This document shows, in pieces, positions 34,211-42,634 of a DNA stretch of 64,000 bases; within the stretch, counting starts at the first letter, position 1, and the number at the start of each line of letters is the position of its first letter. The notes under the pieces are model-generated. The model saw only the letters and a list, made by a program, of their open reading frames with translations. It was not told the DNA's origin and ran no database searches. The stretch is from Mycolicibacterium aurum (GTDB lineage: Bacteria; Actinomycetota; Actinomycetes; Mycobacteriales; Mycobacteriaceae), in assembly GCA_900078775.1 (NCBI GenBank), contig LT549889.1:4340001-4404000 (forward strand), given 5' to 3'. Made by a program: the position numbers and the translations under genes.

Positions 34211-34849
34211 ATGAACACCCCCACTCCCCCCTTTGGTTTCGGACCCGGGTTCGACCGCAGGCACGCCCGTCATGAGTTCCGCGACCACCTCCGCGCCCAG
34301 GCGGGCGCACCGGGCCCGTTCGGTCCCGGCTTCGGCCGGGGCCCCGGCTTCGGTTTCGGACCCGGTTTCGGTTTCGGACCCGGGGGCCCCCGCGGTCGCG
34401 GCGGGCGAGGCCGCGGCCGCCGCGGTGACGTGCGCGCCGCGATCCTGACCCTGCTCACCGAACGACCCATGCACGGTTACGAGATGACCCAGGAGATCGC
34501 CGCTCGCAGCAACGGTCTGTGGAAGCCGAGCCCCGGTTCGGTGTACCCGACCCTGCAACTGCTCGTCGACGAGGGGCTGATCGCCCCCGCCCAGAGCGAG
34601 GGCAGCAAGAAGACCTTTGAACTCACCGAGGACGGCCGCACCGCCGCGGCGAAGATCGAGACCCCGCCGTGGGACGAGATCGCCGGTGACGCCGACCCGA
34701 ATGCGGTGAACCTGCAGGCCGCGATGGGCCAACTGTTCGGCGCCGTCGGGCAGTCCATGCACGCCGCAAACAGCGATCAGCAGCAGCGCATCCTCGACAT
34801 CGTCAATACCGCACGCCGGGAGATCTACCAGATTCTCGGCGAGGAGTGA
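34211..34849 (+). CDS. PadR-family regulator with Gly/Phe-rich N-terminal extension
   Basis: A 212-residue PadR-type repressor. The winged helix spans about residues 74-150 (AAILTLLTERPMHGYEM to LTEDGRTAAAKI) and a C-terminal dimer helix ends the protein. The first ~70 residues are unusual: a low-complexity GFGPGFG repeat followed by Arg/Gly-rich GRGGRGRGRRG. The ATG is at 34211 with GAAGGAAG about 9-16 bases upstream. A palindrome CGATATATCG lies 5' of the gene. Ligand and targets unknown; the divergent carotenoid oxygenase is a candidate target. Confidence 0.85.
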   Translation: MNTPTPPFGFGPGFDRRHARHEFRDHLRAQAGAPGPFGPGFGRGPGFGFGPGFGFGPGGPRGRGGRGRGRRGDVRAAILTLLTERPMHGYEMTQEIAARSNGLWKPSPGSVYPTLQLLVDEGLIAPAQSEGSKKTFELTEDGRTAAAKIETPPWDEIAGDADPNAVNLQAAMGQLFGAVGQSMHAANSDQQQRILDIVNTARREIYQILGEE

Positions 34850-34869
34850 CTCGCTAGCATCGGGGCACC

Positions 34870-35547
34870 ATGGATTCCGACACCCTCAGCCTCTATCTGG
34901 TGCCCGCACTCGTCGCGCTGCTGACCGCGGCCGGCGGCCTGGCCGGGGTATCGGTCCGCGACGCCGACGCCTACGAGCGCAGGCGGATCCTGTGGCTCGG
35001 CATGCTGGTCGTCGGCACCGGGCTCGTCACCATGGCGGCGACGAACTCGGCATCCGGAATCGGGCGCCCGCTCGCCGCGGTGGGTCTGACGGTGTCGGCC
35101 TGCGCCGCCGCCGTCGGCACCCACTTCCTGTGGCGCCGCGTCGTCCCCGAGGCCGAACCGCGCACGGTACGGCTGTCGATGACGTCGATCGGTCTGGCCG
35201 TCGCGGTCATCATCGCCTCGGTGTCGGTGACCTACCTCGCCGGCGCCGGCTGCCGGCAGGCCGAGCCGCTGATGCGGACGGCCTGGGTGGAGTCCGGGTA
35301 CGCCCAGCCCGGCATCCCCGGCCAGGGCCCCACCGCCGGTGAGGTCGCCGACTGGGCCAAGCGACTGCACGAGCAGGCCGATCAGGTCACCTCGGGCGGT
35401 GTCGCGGGCCGGGCGCAGCGCCTGGCGGGGTTGGCCGACGAAATCACAGCGGCCGCTTCGGACCGCGATTTCGCCAGGCAGGCGGTGATAAGCGCGGAGT
35501 ACTACGACGTGCTCGGCTCCCTGATCAAGGAATGCCATCCGCAGTAG
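34870..35547 (+). CDS. Four-span membrane protein of unknown function
   Basis: A 225-residue protein I do not recognise. It has four hydrophobic helices (about 8-26, 41-60, 66-86 and 104-124) and a soluble, Ala-rich C-terminal half of about 100 residues with one Cys near the membrane (GAGCRQAEP) and one at the end (KECHPQ). A TAGCAT box is 9 bases before the ATG. Expression may be separate from PadR, 20 bases upstream. Confidence 0.7.
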   Translation: MDSDTLSLYLVPALVALLTAAGGLAGVSVRDADAYERRRILWLGMLVVGTGLVTMAATNSASGIGRPLAAVGLTVSACAAAVGTHFLWRRVVPEAEPRTVRLSMTSIGLAVAVIIASVSVTYLAGAGCRQAEPLMRTAWVESGYAQPGIPGQGPTAGEVADWAKRLHEQADQVTSGGVAGRAQRLAGLADEITAAASDRDFARQAVISAEYYDVLGSLIKECHPQ

Positions 35548-35575
35548 CCGGTGACGGGCCGATAAGCTCCGGCCA

Positions 35576-36892
35576 GTGACTTTCACCGACACCACGGCGC
35601 CCGACCAGACTCCCGGCGATCGGCAGAAAGTCCGGACCGCTCTTTGGGCCAGCCTGGTCGGCACCACGATCGAGTGGTACGACTTCTTCCTCTACGCCAC
35701 CGCGGCCAGCCTGGTCTTCAACACCGCCTTCTTCCCGGATCAGACGTCGTTTGTCGGCACCCTGCTGGCCTTCGCCACCTTCGCCGTCGGCTTCGTGGTC
35801 CGGCCCATCGGCGGTTTCGTGTTCGGGCACATCGGCGACCGCATCGGCCGCAAACGCACCCTGGCGCTCACCATGTTCCTGATGGGTGGCGCGACCGCGC
35901 TGATGGGCCTGCTGCCGACTGCCGCCCAGATCGGCGTGGTCGCCCCGATCCTGCTGTTGCTGCTGCGCATCGTGCAGGGCTTCGCGCTCGGCGGTGAATG
36001 GGCCGGCGCGGTACTGCTCGCGGTGGAGCACAGCACCCCGCAGCGGCGCGGCTTCGCCGGCAGCATCCCACAGGTCGGCCTCGCACTCGGCCTGGCACTG
36101 GGCACCGGTGTCTTCGCCCTGCTGCAGACGGTGATGCCGGCCGAGGCCTTCCTGTCCTACGGCTGGCGCATCGCGTTCCTGTTCAGCGTCGTGCTGGTCA
36201 TCTTCGGGATCGTCGTGCGCCTGAAGGCCGCCGAGACCCCGGCGTTCGAGAAGGTCCAGGAGGACGACGAGGTCGCGGCGACGCCGTTGAAGGAACTGTT
36301 CCGCGGCCCGTCGCTGCGCCCGACGGTGCTGGGCATGCTGAGCCGCTGGGGTGAGGGCGCGGCGTTCAACACCTGGGGCGTCTTCGCCATCGCCTACGCC
36401 ACCACCACGCTGCAGCACGGCAAGGTCGACGTGCTCATCGTGGTGACCGGGGCGGCGCTGCTGATGGCCGCGCTGCTGCCGGTGTCCGGTCTGTGCGCCG
36501 ACCGGTTCGGGCCCAAGCGCGTCTACGCCACCGGTATCGCCGCCTATGTGGTGGCGGTCTTCCCGGTGTTCGCGCTGTTCAACACCGGCAGCATGGTGGC
36601 CTTCACGGTCGGCATCGTCATCGTGTTCGGCATCGTGCACGCCTGGTTCTACGGCGCGCAGGGCACGCTGTACGCCTCGCTGTTCCCGACCCGGATCCGC
36701 TACACCGGCCTGTCCACCGTCTACCAGTTGTCCGGGGTGTACTCCTCGGGTCTGACGCCGCTCATCTTGACCGCGCTGATCGCGGCGGGCGGCAATGCAC
36801 CGTGGTTGGCGTGCGGCTATCTGGTGATGACCGGTGTGATCAGCATCGTGGCCACCCTGATGCTCAAGCCGCGGGATCTCGCCGACTTGTAG
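35576..36892 (+). CDS. MHS-family MFS transporter (ShiA/ProP-like)
   Basis: A 438-residue metabolite:H+ symporter-type MFS protein with twelve helices. Typical blocks are GTTIEWYDFFLYATAASLVF (region 27-46), GGFVFGHIGDRIGRKRTL, and QGFALGGEWAGAVLL. Relatives import shikimate, alpha-ketoglutarate, proline/betaine or similar; substrate unknown. Start GTG 35576, with a TAAGCT box 7 bases before it (leaderless). Confidence 0.88.
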   Translation: MTFTDTTAPDQTPGDRQKVRTALWASLVGTTIEWYDFFLYATAASLVFNTAFFPDQTSFVGTLLAFATFAVGFVVRPIGGFVFGHIGDRIGRKRTLALTMFLMGGATALMGLLPTAAQIGVVAPILLLLLRIVQGFALGGEWAGAVLLAVEHSTPQRRGFAGSIPQVGLALGLALGTGVFALLQTVMPAEAFLSYGWRIAFLFSVVLVIFGIVVRLKAAETPAFEKVQEDDEVAATPLKELFRGPSLRPTVLGMLSRWGEGAAFNTWGVFAIAYATTTLQHGKVDVLIVVTGAALLMAALLPVSGLCADRFGPKRVYATGIAAYVVAVFPVFALFNTGSMVAFTVGIVIVFGIVHAWFYGAQGTLYASLFPTRIRYTGLSTVYQLSGVYSSGLTPLILTALIAAGGNAPWLACGYLVMTGVISIVATLMLKPRDLADL

Positions 36893-36901
36893 CGTGAGAA
36901 C

Positions 36902-37636
36902 GTGACCGATCTCGACCGGATGCCGCGCGGTGGCCCCGACGCGTCATGCCTGGACCGAATGCTGCAGACCGACCGGTCGGAGTATCTGGACCGTGACGAC
37001 GTCGCGCCCGCGGTGAAACGCAGCGTGGTCGACGCGCTGGAGTGGACCGGCCGGGTGTTCGGCAACCATCAGCAGTTCGCCGACATCGCGCTCGGGGAGA
37101 TCGCCGATGTGCCCGACCCGCGGATTCTCGAGCTCGGCGCCGGGCATGGTGCGCTGTCGACGCTGCTGTTGCAGGGCCATCCCACCGCGCATGTCACGGT
37201 GACCGACGTCGAGCCCGAGTCGGTCGTCGAAATGGCCGCCGGGGAGCTGGGCAGCCACCCGCGCGCCGAGGTGCGGCAGATGGACGCCACCGCGATCGAC
37301 GCGACGGACGGCCATTTCGCGCTCGCGGTGTTCGCCCTGTCGTTGCACCACCTGCCGCCGTCGACGGCCGCGGCGGCGCTCGCCGAGGGCACCCGGGTCG
37401 CGGACCGGCTGCTGATCATCGATCTGCCCCGGCCCCCCGCCCCGCTGCACGTCCTGCGTCTGGCGACCATGCTGCCGCTGGCCCCGTTCATCCCGTTCGT
37501 GCACGACGGCGTCATCAGCTCGCTGCGCAGTTACAGTCCGTCGGCGCTGCGCGCGCTGGCCGACCATGCCGGGGTCACCATCGAGTTACGCGGCGGACTT
37601 TTCGGTCCGCAGATCGCGGTGGCCTCCCGAAGCTAG
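36902..37636 (+). CDS. SAM-dependent methyltransferase
   Basis: A 244-residue class I methyltransferase. Motif I is ILELGAGHGALSTLL (about residues 75-89), motif II follows in VTDVEPESV, and LAVFALSLHHLPP is the motif IV/V region. The C-terminal half has a hydrophobic stretch near LRLATMLPLAPFIPF, hinting at a lipid or membrane substrate. Start GTG 36902 is 6 bases after TAGCGT (leaderless). Substrate unknown. Confidence 0.85.
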   Translation: MTDLDRMPRGGPDASCLDRMLQTDRSEYLDRDDVAPAVKRSVVDALEWTGRVFGNHQQFADIALGEIADVPDPRILELGAGHGALSTLLLQGHPTAHVTVTDVEPESVVEMAAGELGSHPRAEVRQMDATAIDATDGHFALAVFALSLHHLPPSTAAAALAEGTRVADRLLIIDLPRPPAPLHVLRLATMLPLAPFIPFVHDGVISSLRSYSPSALRALADHAGVTIELRGGLFGPQIAVASRS

Positions 37637-37647
37637 AGTGTGCGACT

Positions 37648-39129
37648 GTGGGCGAAGAGGTTTCACGCACCGAGTTCAGCCGCGCACAGCGCCGCGAGTA
37701 CCGGCGCAAGGTCCAGCTGTGCCTGGACGTGTTCGAGACCATGCTGGCCCAGTCGAGTTTCGAGTTCGACCGGCCACTGACCGGTATGGAGATCGAGTGC
37801 AATCTGGTCGACGCTGACTATCAGCCGGCGCTGCGCAACCAGGCGGTGCTGGCCTCCATCGCCGATCCGGCCTACCAGACCGAACTGGGCGCCTACAACA
37901 TCGAATTCAACGTCCCACCCCGCCCGCTGCCCGGCCGGTCCGCGCTGGAACTGGAGGACGAGGTCCGCGCCAGCCTGAACGCCGCGGAGGCCAAGGCCGC
38001 CGAGGACGGCGCGCACATCGTGATGATCGGGATCCTGCCCACCCTGATGCCCGAGCATCTGCAGTCCGGCTGGATGAGCGAGTCCGCCCGATACCAGGCG
38101 CTCAACGACTCGATCTTCACCGCGCGCGGCGAGGACATCGACATCGAGATATCCGGCCCCGAACCGCTGTCCCTGCAGTCGAACGACATCGCACCCGAAT
38201 CAGCTTGTACCAGCATGCAATTGCATCTTCAGGTATCGCCCGCGGAGTTCGCCGAGAACTGGAACGCCGCCCAGGTACTGGCCGGCCCGCAGCTGGCGCT
38301 GGGCGCCAACTCACCCTATTTCTTCGGCCACGAGTTGTGGGCGGAGACCCGCATCGAGCTGTTCAGCCAGGCCACCGATACCCGGGCCGACGAGCTCAAG
38401 ACCCAGGGGGTGCGCCCCCGGGTGTGGTTCGGCGAGCGGTGGATCACGTCGATCTTCGATCTGTTCGAGGAGAACGTCCGGTACTTCCCGTCGCTGCTGC
38501 CCGAGATCTCCGACGAGGACCCGGCGGCCACCCTCGCCGCCGGCCGCACCCCGCAGCTGTCCGAGCTGCGGCTGCACAACGGCACCATCTACCGGTGGAA
38601 CCGGCCCGTCTATGACGTGGTGGACGGCAAACCGCATCTGCGCGTGGAGAACCGGGTGTTGCCGGCCGGGCCCACGGTGATCGACATGCTGGCCAACTCG
38701 GCGTTCTACTACGGCACCCTGCGGGCCCTGACCAACGAAGACCGCCCGCTGTGGACGAAGATGAGTTTCGCTGCGGCGCAGAAGAACTTTTTCACCGCGG
38801 CCCGGCACGGCATGGATGCCCGGCTGTACTGGCCCGGCCTCGGCGAGGTGACCGCCGACGAACTGGTGCTGCGCGAGCTGCTGCCGATGGCGCACGAGGG
38901 GTTGCGGACCCGCGGGGTGGCCGCCGAGGTGCGCGACCGCTATCTGGGGGTCATCGAGGCACGGGCGAAGTCCGGGCGCAACGGCGCCTCCTGGCAGACG
39001 ACCACCGTGCGGGCCCTGCAGCAGCGCGGCCTGGCACGCCCCGCGGCGCTGGCCGAGATGCTGCGGATGTACTGCGAACACATGCATTCCAATGCACCCG
39101 TCCACACGTGGGAAACACCCACGCCCTGA
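37648..39129 (+). CDS. Glutamate-cysteine ligase (GCS2)-family protein (Rv3698-like)
   Basis: A 493-residue protein of the GCS2 carboxylate-amine/glutamate-cysteine ligase fold. Conserved blocks include TGMEIECNLVD (ATP/Mg site), LGAYNIEFNVPPRP, CTSMQLHLQVS and ELRLHNGTIYRWNRP. The position next to the methyltransferase and egtE equals Rv3698-Rv3699-Rv3700c. The family member makes an amide bond between a carboxylate and an amine, but its substrates are unknown; it is not EgtA, which is encoded further on. Start GTG 37648 lies 8 bases after TAGAGT. Confidence 0.83.
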   Translation: MGEEVSRTEFSRAQRREYRRKVQLCLDVFETMLAQSSFEFDRPLTGMEIECNLVDADYQPALRNQAVLASIADPAYQTELGAYNIEFNVPPRPLPGRSALELEDEVRASLNAAEAKAAEDGAHIVMIGILPTLMPEHLQSGWMSESARYQALNDSIFTARGEDIDIEISGPEPLSLQSNDIAPESACTSMQLHLQVSPAEFAENWNAAQVLAGPQLALGANSPYFFGHELWAETRIELFSQATDTRADELKTQGVRPRVWFGERWITSIFDLFEENVRYFPSLLPEISDEDPAATLAAGRTPQLSELRLHNGTIYRWNRPVYDVVDGKPHLRVENRVLPAGPTVIDMLANSAFYYGTLRALTNEDRPLWTKMSFAAAQKNFFTAARHGMDARLYWPGLGEVTADELVLRELLPMAHEGLRTRGVAAEVRDRYLGVIEARAKSGRNGASWQTTTVRALQQRGLARPAALAEMLRMYCEHMHSNAPVHTWETPTP

Positions 39130-39149
39130 CCCGGCGTACGTTGGATGTC

Positions 39150-39821
39150 ATGGCATCTGAGGTTTTGGACTGGGACAGCGCATATCGCCAGGACGGCGGG
39201 TTCCAGGGGCCGCCGCCGTGGAACATCGGCGAACCGCAACCCGAACTCGCAGCCCTGATCGCGGCCGGCAAGGTGCGCAGCGACGTCCTGGACGCGGGCT
39301 GTGGGCACGCCGAGCTGTCGCTCTCGCTGGCCGCCGGTGGCTACACCGTGGTGGGTCTCGACATCTCGCCGACCGCCATCGCGGCGGCGAATCGGGCGGC
39401 ACAGGAACGCAACCTGCGGACCGCCAGCTTCGCCCAGGCCGACATCACCTCGTTCACCGGGTACGACGGCCGGTTCAACACGGTCATCGACTCCACCCTG
39501 TTCCATTCGCTGCCGGTGGAGGCGCGGCACAACTATCTGCACGCCGTGCAGCGCGCGTCCGCGCCGGGGGCCAGCTTCTACGTCCTGGTGTTCGCCAAGG
39601 GCGCCTTCCCGGCCGGGCTGGAGACCAAACCCAACGAGGTCGACGAGGCCGAGTTACGCGACGTGGTGGCCGCGCACTGGAGCGTCGATGAGATCCGGCC
39701 GGCGTTCATCCACGCCAACATCCCGTCCGGGCCCGGGGCGCCGTTCGAACTGCCGCCGCACGAGCTAGACCAGCAGGGCCGGATGAAGCTGCCGGCCTAC
39801 CTGCTGACCGCGCACAAGTAG
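39150..39821 (+). CDS. SAM-dependent methyltransferase (Rv3699-like)
   Basis: A 223-residue class I methyltransferase with motif I VLDAGCGHAELSLSL (about 46-60), acidic post-I VVGLDISPTAI and ADITSFTG. It resembles thiopurine/small-molecule methyltransferases in length and start (DWDSAYRQDGGFQGPPPWNIGEPQPEL as a region). A TACGTT box ends 7 bases before the ATG, so it is probably leaderless and has its own promoter. Convergent with egtE, 79 bases apart. Confidence 0.87.
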   Translation: MASEVLDWDSAYRQDGGFQGPPPWNIGEPQPELAALIAAGKVRSDVLDAGCGHAELSLSLAAGGYTVVGLDISPTAIAAANRAAQERNLRTASFAQADITSFTGYDGRFNTVIDSTLFHSLPVEARHNYLHAVQRASAPGASFYVLVFAKGAFPAGLETKPNEVDEAELRDVVAAHWSVDEIRPAFIHANIPSGPGAPFELPPHELDQQGRMKLPAYLLTAHK

Positions 39822-39900
39822 CGTTCAGCGCCCACCGCGGGACACCGGCCATGCCACCGGGCCCATCCGCGCTCCGGCGGGTGACACGGGTGGCACCGAA

Positions 39901-40980
39901 CTAGCCGACCGCCACCAGCGCCTCGGCCAACCGCTCCAGATCCTCCGCCGTTCCGTCCACATGCGGGGACACCCGCAGCACCGAGCCGCCCATCTCGCCG
40001 GGCGCCCGCTCGTTCTCGCATGCGGTGGTGACGATCTGGTGCTCGGCGATCAGCTTGGCGCGCACGGCCGTCGGATCGGCCCCGGCGGTAGGACGCAGGG
40101 TGGTCAGAGCGCTGGGTTCGTCGACCGGTTCGATCACCCGCCACCCGGGTACCTCGGCCAGCACCGTCCGGGTCAGCCGGCCGACCTCGGCCAGCCTGGC
40201 CCGCACCACGGCCGGTCCGGCGGCCAGATGCTCCCCCAGTGCCAGCGAGAACCCCAGCCGGGCACCGACATTGGCCTCACGCATCTCCAGCGGAGCCCAC
40301 CGTGGCTGCAGCCGCGCGTACACCTCGGGCCGCACCGCCAGCGCCCCGACACCGCGCGGGCCGGCCAGCCATTTGCGCGACGAGGTGTAGAGCACGTCGG
40401 CACCCGCCGCGCAATCCACCTGCCCTAGGCCCTGCGCCGCATCCACCACCAACGGCACACCGAGCGCCCGGCACACCGGTGCGAACTCCGTCAGCGGTTG
40501 CACGATGCCGCGGTGGCTGGCGAGCACGGTCAGGTGCACCAACGCCGGCGGATCGGCCTCCAGCGCAACGGTGGCCGCCCCGACCCGCAGCCGGCCATCC
40601 TCGTCGGCGGGCAAGGTGCGGATCTCGAAACCGTTGGCGGCCAGAATCACCAGGTTCGGGCCGTACTCCCCCGGCAGGCACGCCACCGTGCGCGGACCGG
40701 TCCAGCTGCTCACCAACAGATCCAGCGCGTGGTTGGAGCCGGTGGTGTACACCACCTCGGCGTCCGGCATCCCGGCCAGCGACCGCACCGCGACCCGGCC
40801 GGCATCCAGCGCGGGCACCGCCGCCTCACCGGCGACGTAGCCGCCCACCTCGGCCTCGTGCCGCGCGTGCTGGGCGGCGGTCTCGATCACCGCGTTGCTC
40901 TGCCGGGAACATGCCGCGCTGTCCAGGTGCACGCCGGCGACCGGCACGCGCGCCGCCCGCCACTGCTCGGCGAGGCTCAT
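39901..40980 (-). CDS. egtE: EgtE, PLP-dependent ergothioneine C-S lyase
   Basis: A 359-residue aminotransferase-V-fold PLP enzyme. The PLP lysine is Lys203 in YTSSRKWLAGPRG, preceded by LVVDAAQGLGQ with the cofactor Asp. As the last gene of the egt operon it cleaves hercynylcysteine sulfoxide to ergothioneine, pyruvate and ammonia. Its ATG overlaps the egtD stop by 4 bases. Length and order match Rv3700c. Confidence 0.93.
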   Translation of the reverse strand: MSLAEQWRAARVPVAGVHLDSAACSRQSNAVIETAAQHARHEAEVGGYVAGEAAVPALDAGRVAVRSLAGMPDAEVVYTTGSNHALDLLVSSWTGPRTVACLPGEYGPNLVILAANGFEIRTLPADEDGRLRVGAATVALEADPPALVHLTVLASHRGIVQPLTEFAPVCRALGVPLVVDAAQGLGQVDCAAGADVLYTSSRKWLAGPRGVGALAVRPEVYARLQPRWAPLEMREANVGARLGFSLALGEHLAAGPAVVRARLAEVGRLTRTVLAEVPGWRVIEPVDEPSALTTLRPTAGADPTAVRAKLIAEHQIVTTACENERAPGEMGGSVLRVSPHVDGTAEDLERLAEALVAVG

Positions 40981-41927
40981 TTCACCGCCAGGGAGAGACC
41001 GAAATCGCCTGCGTCATCACTCCACCAGTGCGTCCGGGTCAGCCCGGCGGCGGCCAATTCGGTGGCCACCCCGGCGGGGTGGAACTTGCAGGACACCTCG
41101 GTCAGCATCTCCTCACCGGCCGCGAAGTCGACGATGAGGTCGAGCCCGCCGATCCGGACCCGTTGATCCGCGGTGGAGCGTAGCCACATCTCGATGCGCT
41201 CCTGCTCGGCGTTCCACCGCGCGACGTGCTCGAACTTCTCCAGGTCGAAGGTGGCATCGAGTTCCCGGTTCACCACCGCGAGCACGTTACGGTTGAAGGC
41301 CGCGGTCACCCCGGCGCTGTCGTCGTAGGCGCGGACCAGCCGGTCGATGTCCTTGACCAGGTCGGTGCCCAGCAGCAACGTATCTCCGGGCTGCATCGAT
41401 TCGGCCAGCGCAGCAAGGAATTCCGCACGCGGGCCCGGCGTCAGATTGCCGATCGTGGAGCCCAGGAAGACCACCATTCGGCGGCCCAGCTTCGGAATGG
41501 TGCCGAGGTCGTGCTCGAAGTCACCGCACACCACCGTGATGTCCGCCCCGGGATACTCGCCGCGCAACGCGGCCGCGGCGTCGTGCAGCACGCTCGGGTC
41601 GACGTCGAACGGGATGAACCGCTTCAGCGCGCCGCTGTCGCGCATGGCGTCCAGCAGCAGGCGTGTCTTCTCCGAGGTGCCGCTGCCCAGTTCCACCAGG
41701 GTGTCCGCGTCGGAGGCCGCCACGATCTCGGCCGCCCGCGCCCGCAGGATGGACGCCTCGGTGCGGGTCGGGTAGTACTCCGGCAGCCGGGTGATCCGGT
41801 CGAACAGATCGCTGCCGGTGGCGTCGTAGAACCATTTGGGGGGCAGCGTTTTCGGGGTCTGCCGCAGACCGTGCAGGACGTCGCGCCGTAATGCTTGGGC
41901 CAGGTCAGATGCCGTGCCGGTGGCCAT
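40977..41927 (-). CDS. egtD: EgtD, histidine N-alpha-trimethyltransferase
   Basis: A 316-residue SAM-dependent methyltransferase that makes hercynine from histidine. Clear EgtD blocks are LPPKWFYDATGSDLFD, LPEYYPTRTEASIL, VELGSGTSEKTRLLLDA and FNRNVLAVVNREL, with EMLTEVSCKF near the end. The ATG at 41927 overlaps the egtC stop (TGATG); a GTG one codon upstream is possible. Closely matches Rv3701c. Confidence 0.95.
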   Translation of the reverse strand: MATGTASDLAQALRRDVLHGLRQTPKTLPPKWFYDATGSDLFDRITRLPEYYPTRTEASILRARAAEIVAASDADTLVELGSGTSEKTRLLLDAMRDSGALKRFIPFDVDPSVLHDAAAALRGEYPGADITVVCGDFEHDLGTIPKLGRRMVVFLGSTIGNLTPGPRAEFLAALAESMQPGDTLLLGTDLVKDIDRLVRAYDDSAGVTAAFNRNVLAVVNRELDATFDLEKFEHVARWNAEQERIEMWLRSTADQRVRIGGLDLIVDFAAGEEMLTEVSCKFHPAGVATELAAAGLTRTHWWSDDAGDFGLSLAVK

Positions 41928-42634
41928 CACGATCCTTCCAGTGGGGTGAGCGTGAGACCGGCCTCGGAGACCTCGATGAGGTGCCGATCGGGGATGTCAC
42001 GCCAGGACGGGTCTTCGTCGTAGGGTTCGCTGGCCAGCACGATGCCGTCGGCCCGCCGCAGCGCGAACAGGGTGTCGCCCCAGGTGGTGGCGAGCAGCCG
42101 GGATCCGTTGCCGGCCAGGATGTTCAGCCGGGCACCCGGATCGCGCGCACCCACCTCGGCGACGGTGTCACCCAGCGCGTCGAGTCCGCGTTCGAAGATG
42201 AGGGCGGCCAGGATTGCGCTGTCGACGGTGGATTCGGCTGCCGCGGACGGTGCCAGCACGGCGCGGTCGACGATCCCGTTGTGCGACAGCATCCAGGCGC
42301 CGTCGGTGAACGGCGCCGCGGCCGAGGGTTCGATGGGCATGCCGATGGTCGCTGACCGTACCGCGGCGACGATGCAACCACTTCGCAACACCGGCGCCAC
42401 CGAGGCGAACGAGGCGTCCCCCCACAGCGGTTTGTCGCTGCGCCAGCGCCGCGGGACTGTCCTCTCCCCCGGGCCGCCGGTGTCGAAGAACCCGACGCCC
42501 CAACCGTCGGCGTTGATGGTGCCGTGCTTCTGCCGGCGTGGCGCATAGGACTGCACCAGAAGCCCACTGGGCGGCTCGAGCACCAGCGCGGAGACGGTGA
42601 CCGGCGCGCCCAGCCACCCGAGATGCCTACACAT
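41927..42634 (-). CDS. egtC: EgtC, gamma-glutamyl hercynylcysteine sulfoxide hydrolase
   Basis: A 235-residue class II glutamine-amidotransferase-fold amidohydrolase. The catalytic nucleophile is Cys2, exposed after Met removal (MCRHLGWLG), with HGTINADGWGVGFF and LSHNGIVD as substrate-site blocks. It removes the gamma-glutamyl group from the EgtB product. The ATG at 42634 overlaps the egtB stop by 8 bases. Confidence 0.94.
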   Translation of the reverse strand: MCRHLGWLGAPVTVSALVLEPPSGLLVQSYAPRRQKHGTINADGWGVGFFDTGGPGERTVPRRWRSDKPLWGDASFASVAPVLRSGCIVAAVRSATIGMPIEPSAAAPFTDGAWMLSHNGIVDRAVLAPSAAAESTVDSAILAALIFERGLDALGDTVAEVGARDPGARLNILAGNGSRLLATTWGDTLFALRRADGIVLASEPYDEDPSWRDIPDRHLIEVSEAGLTLTPLEGS

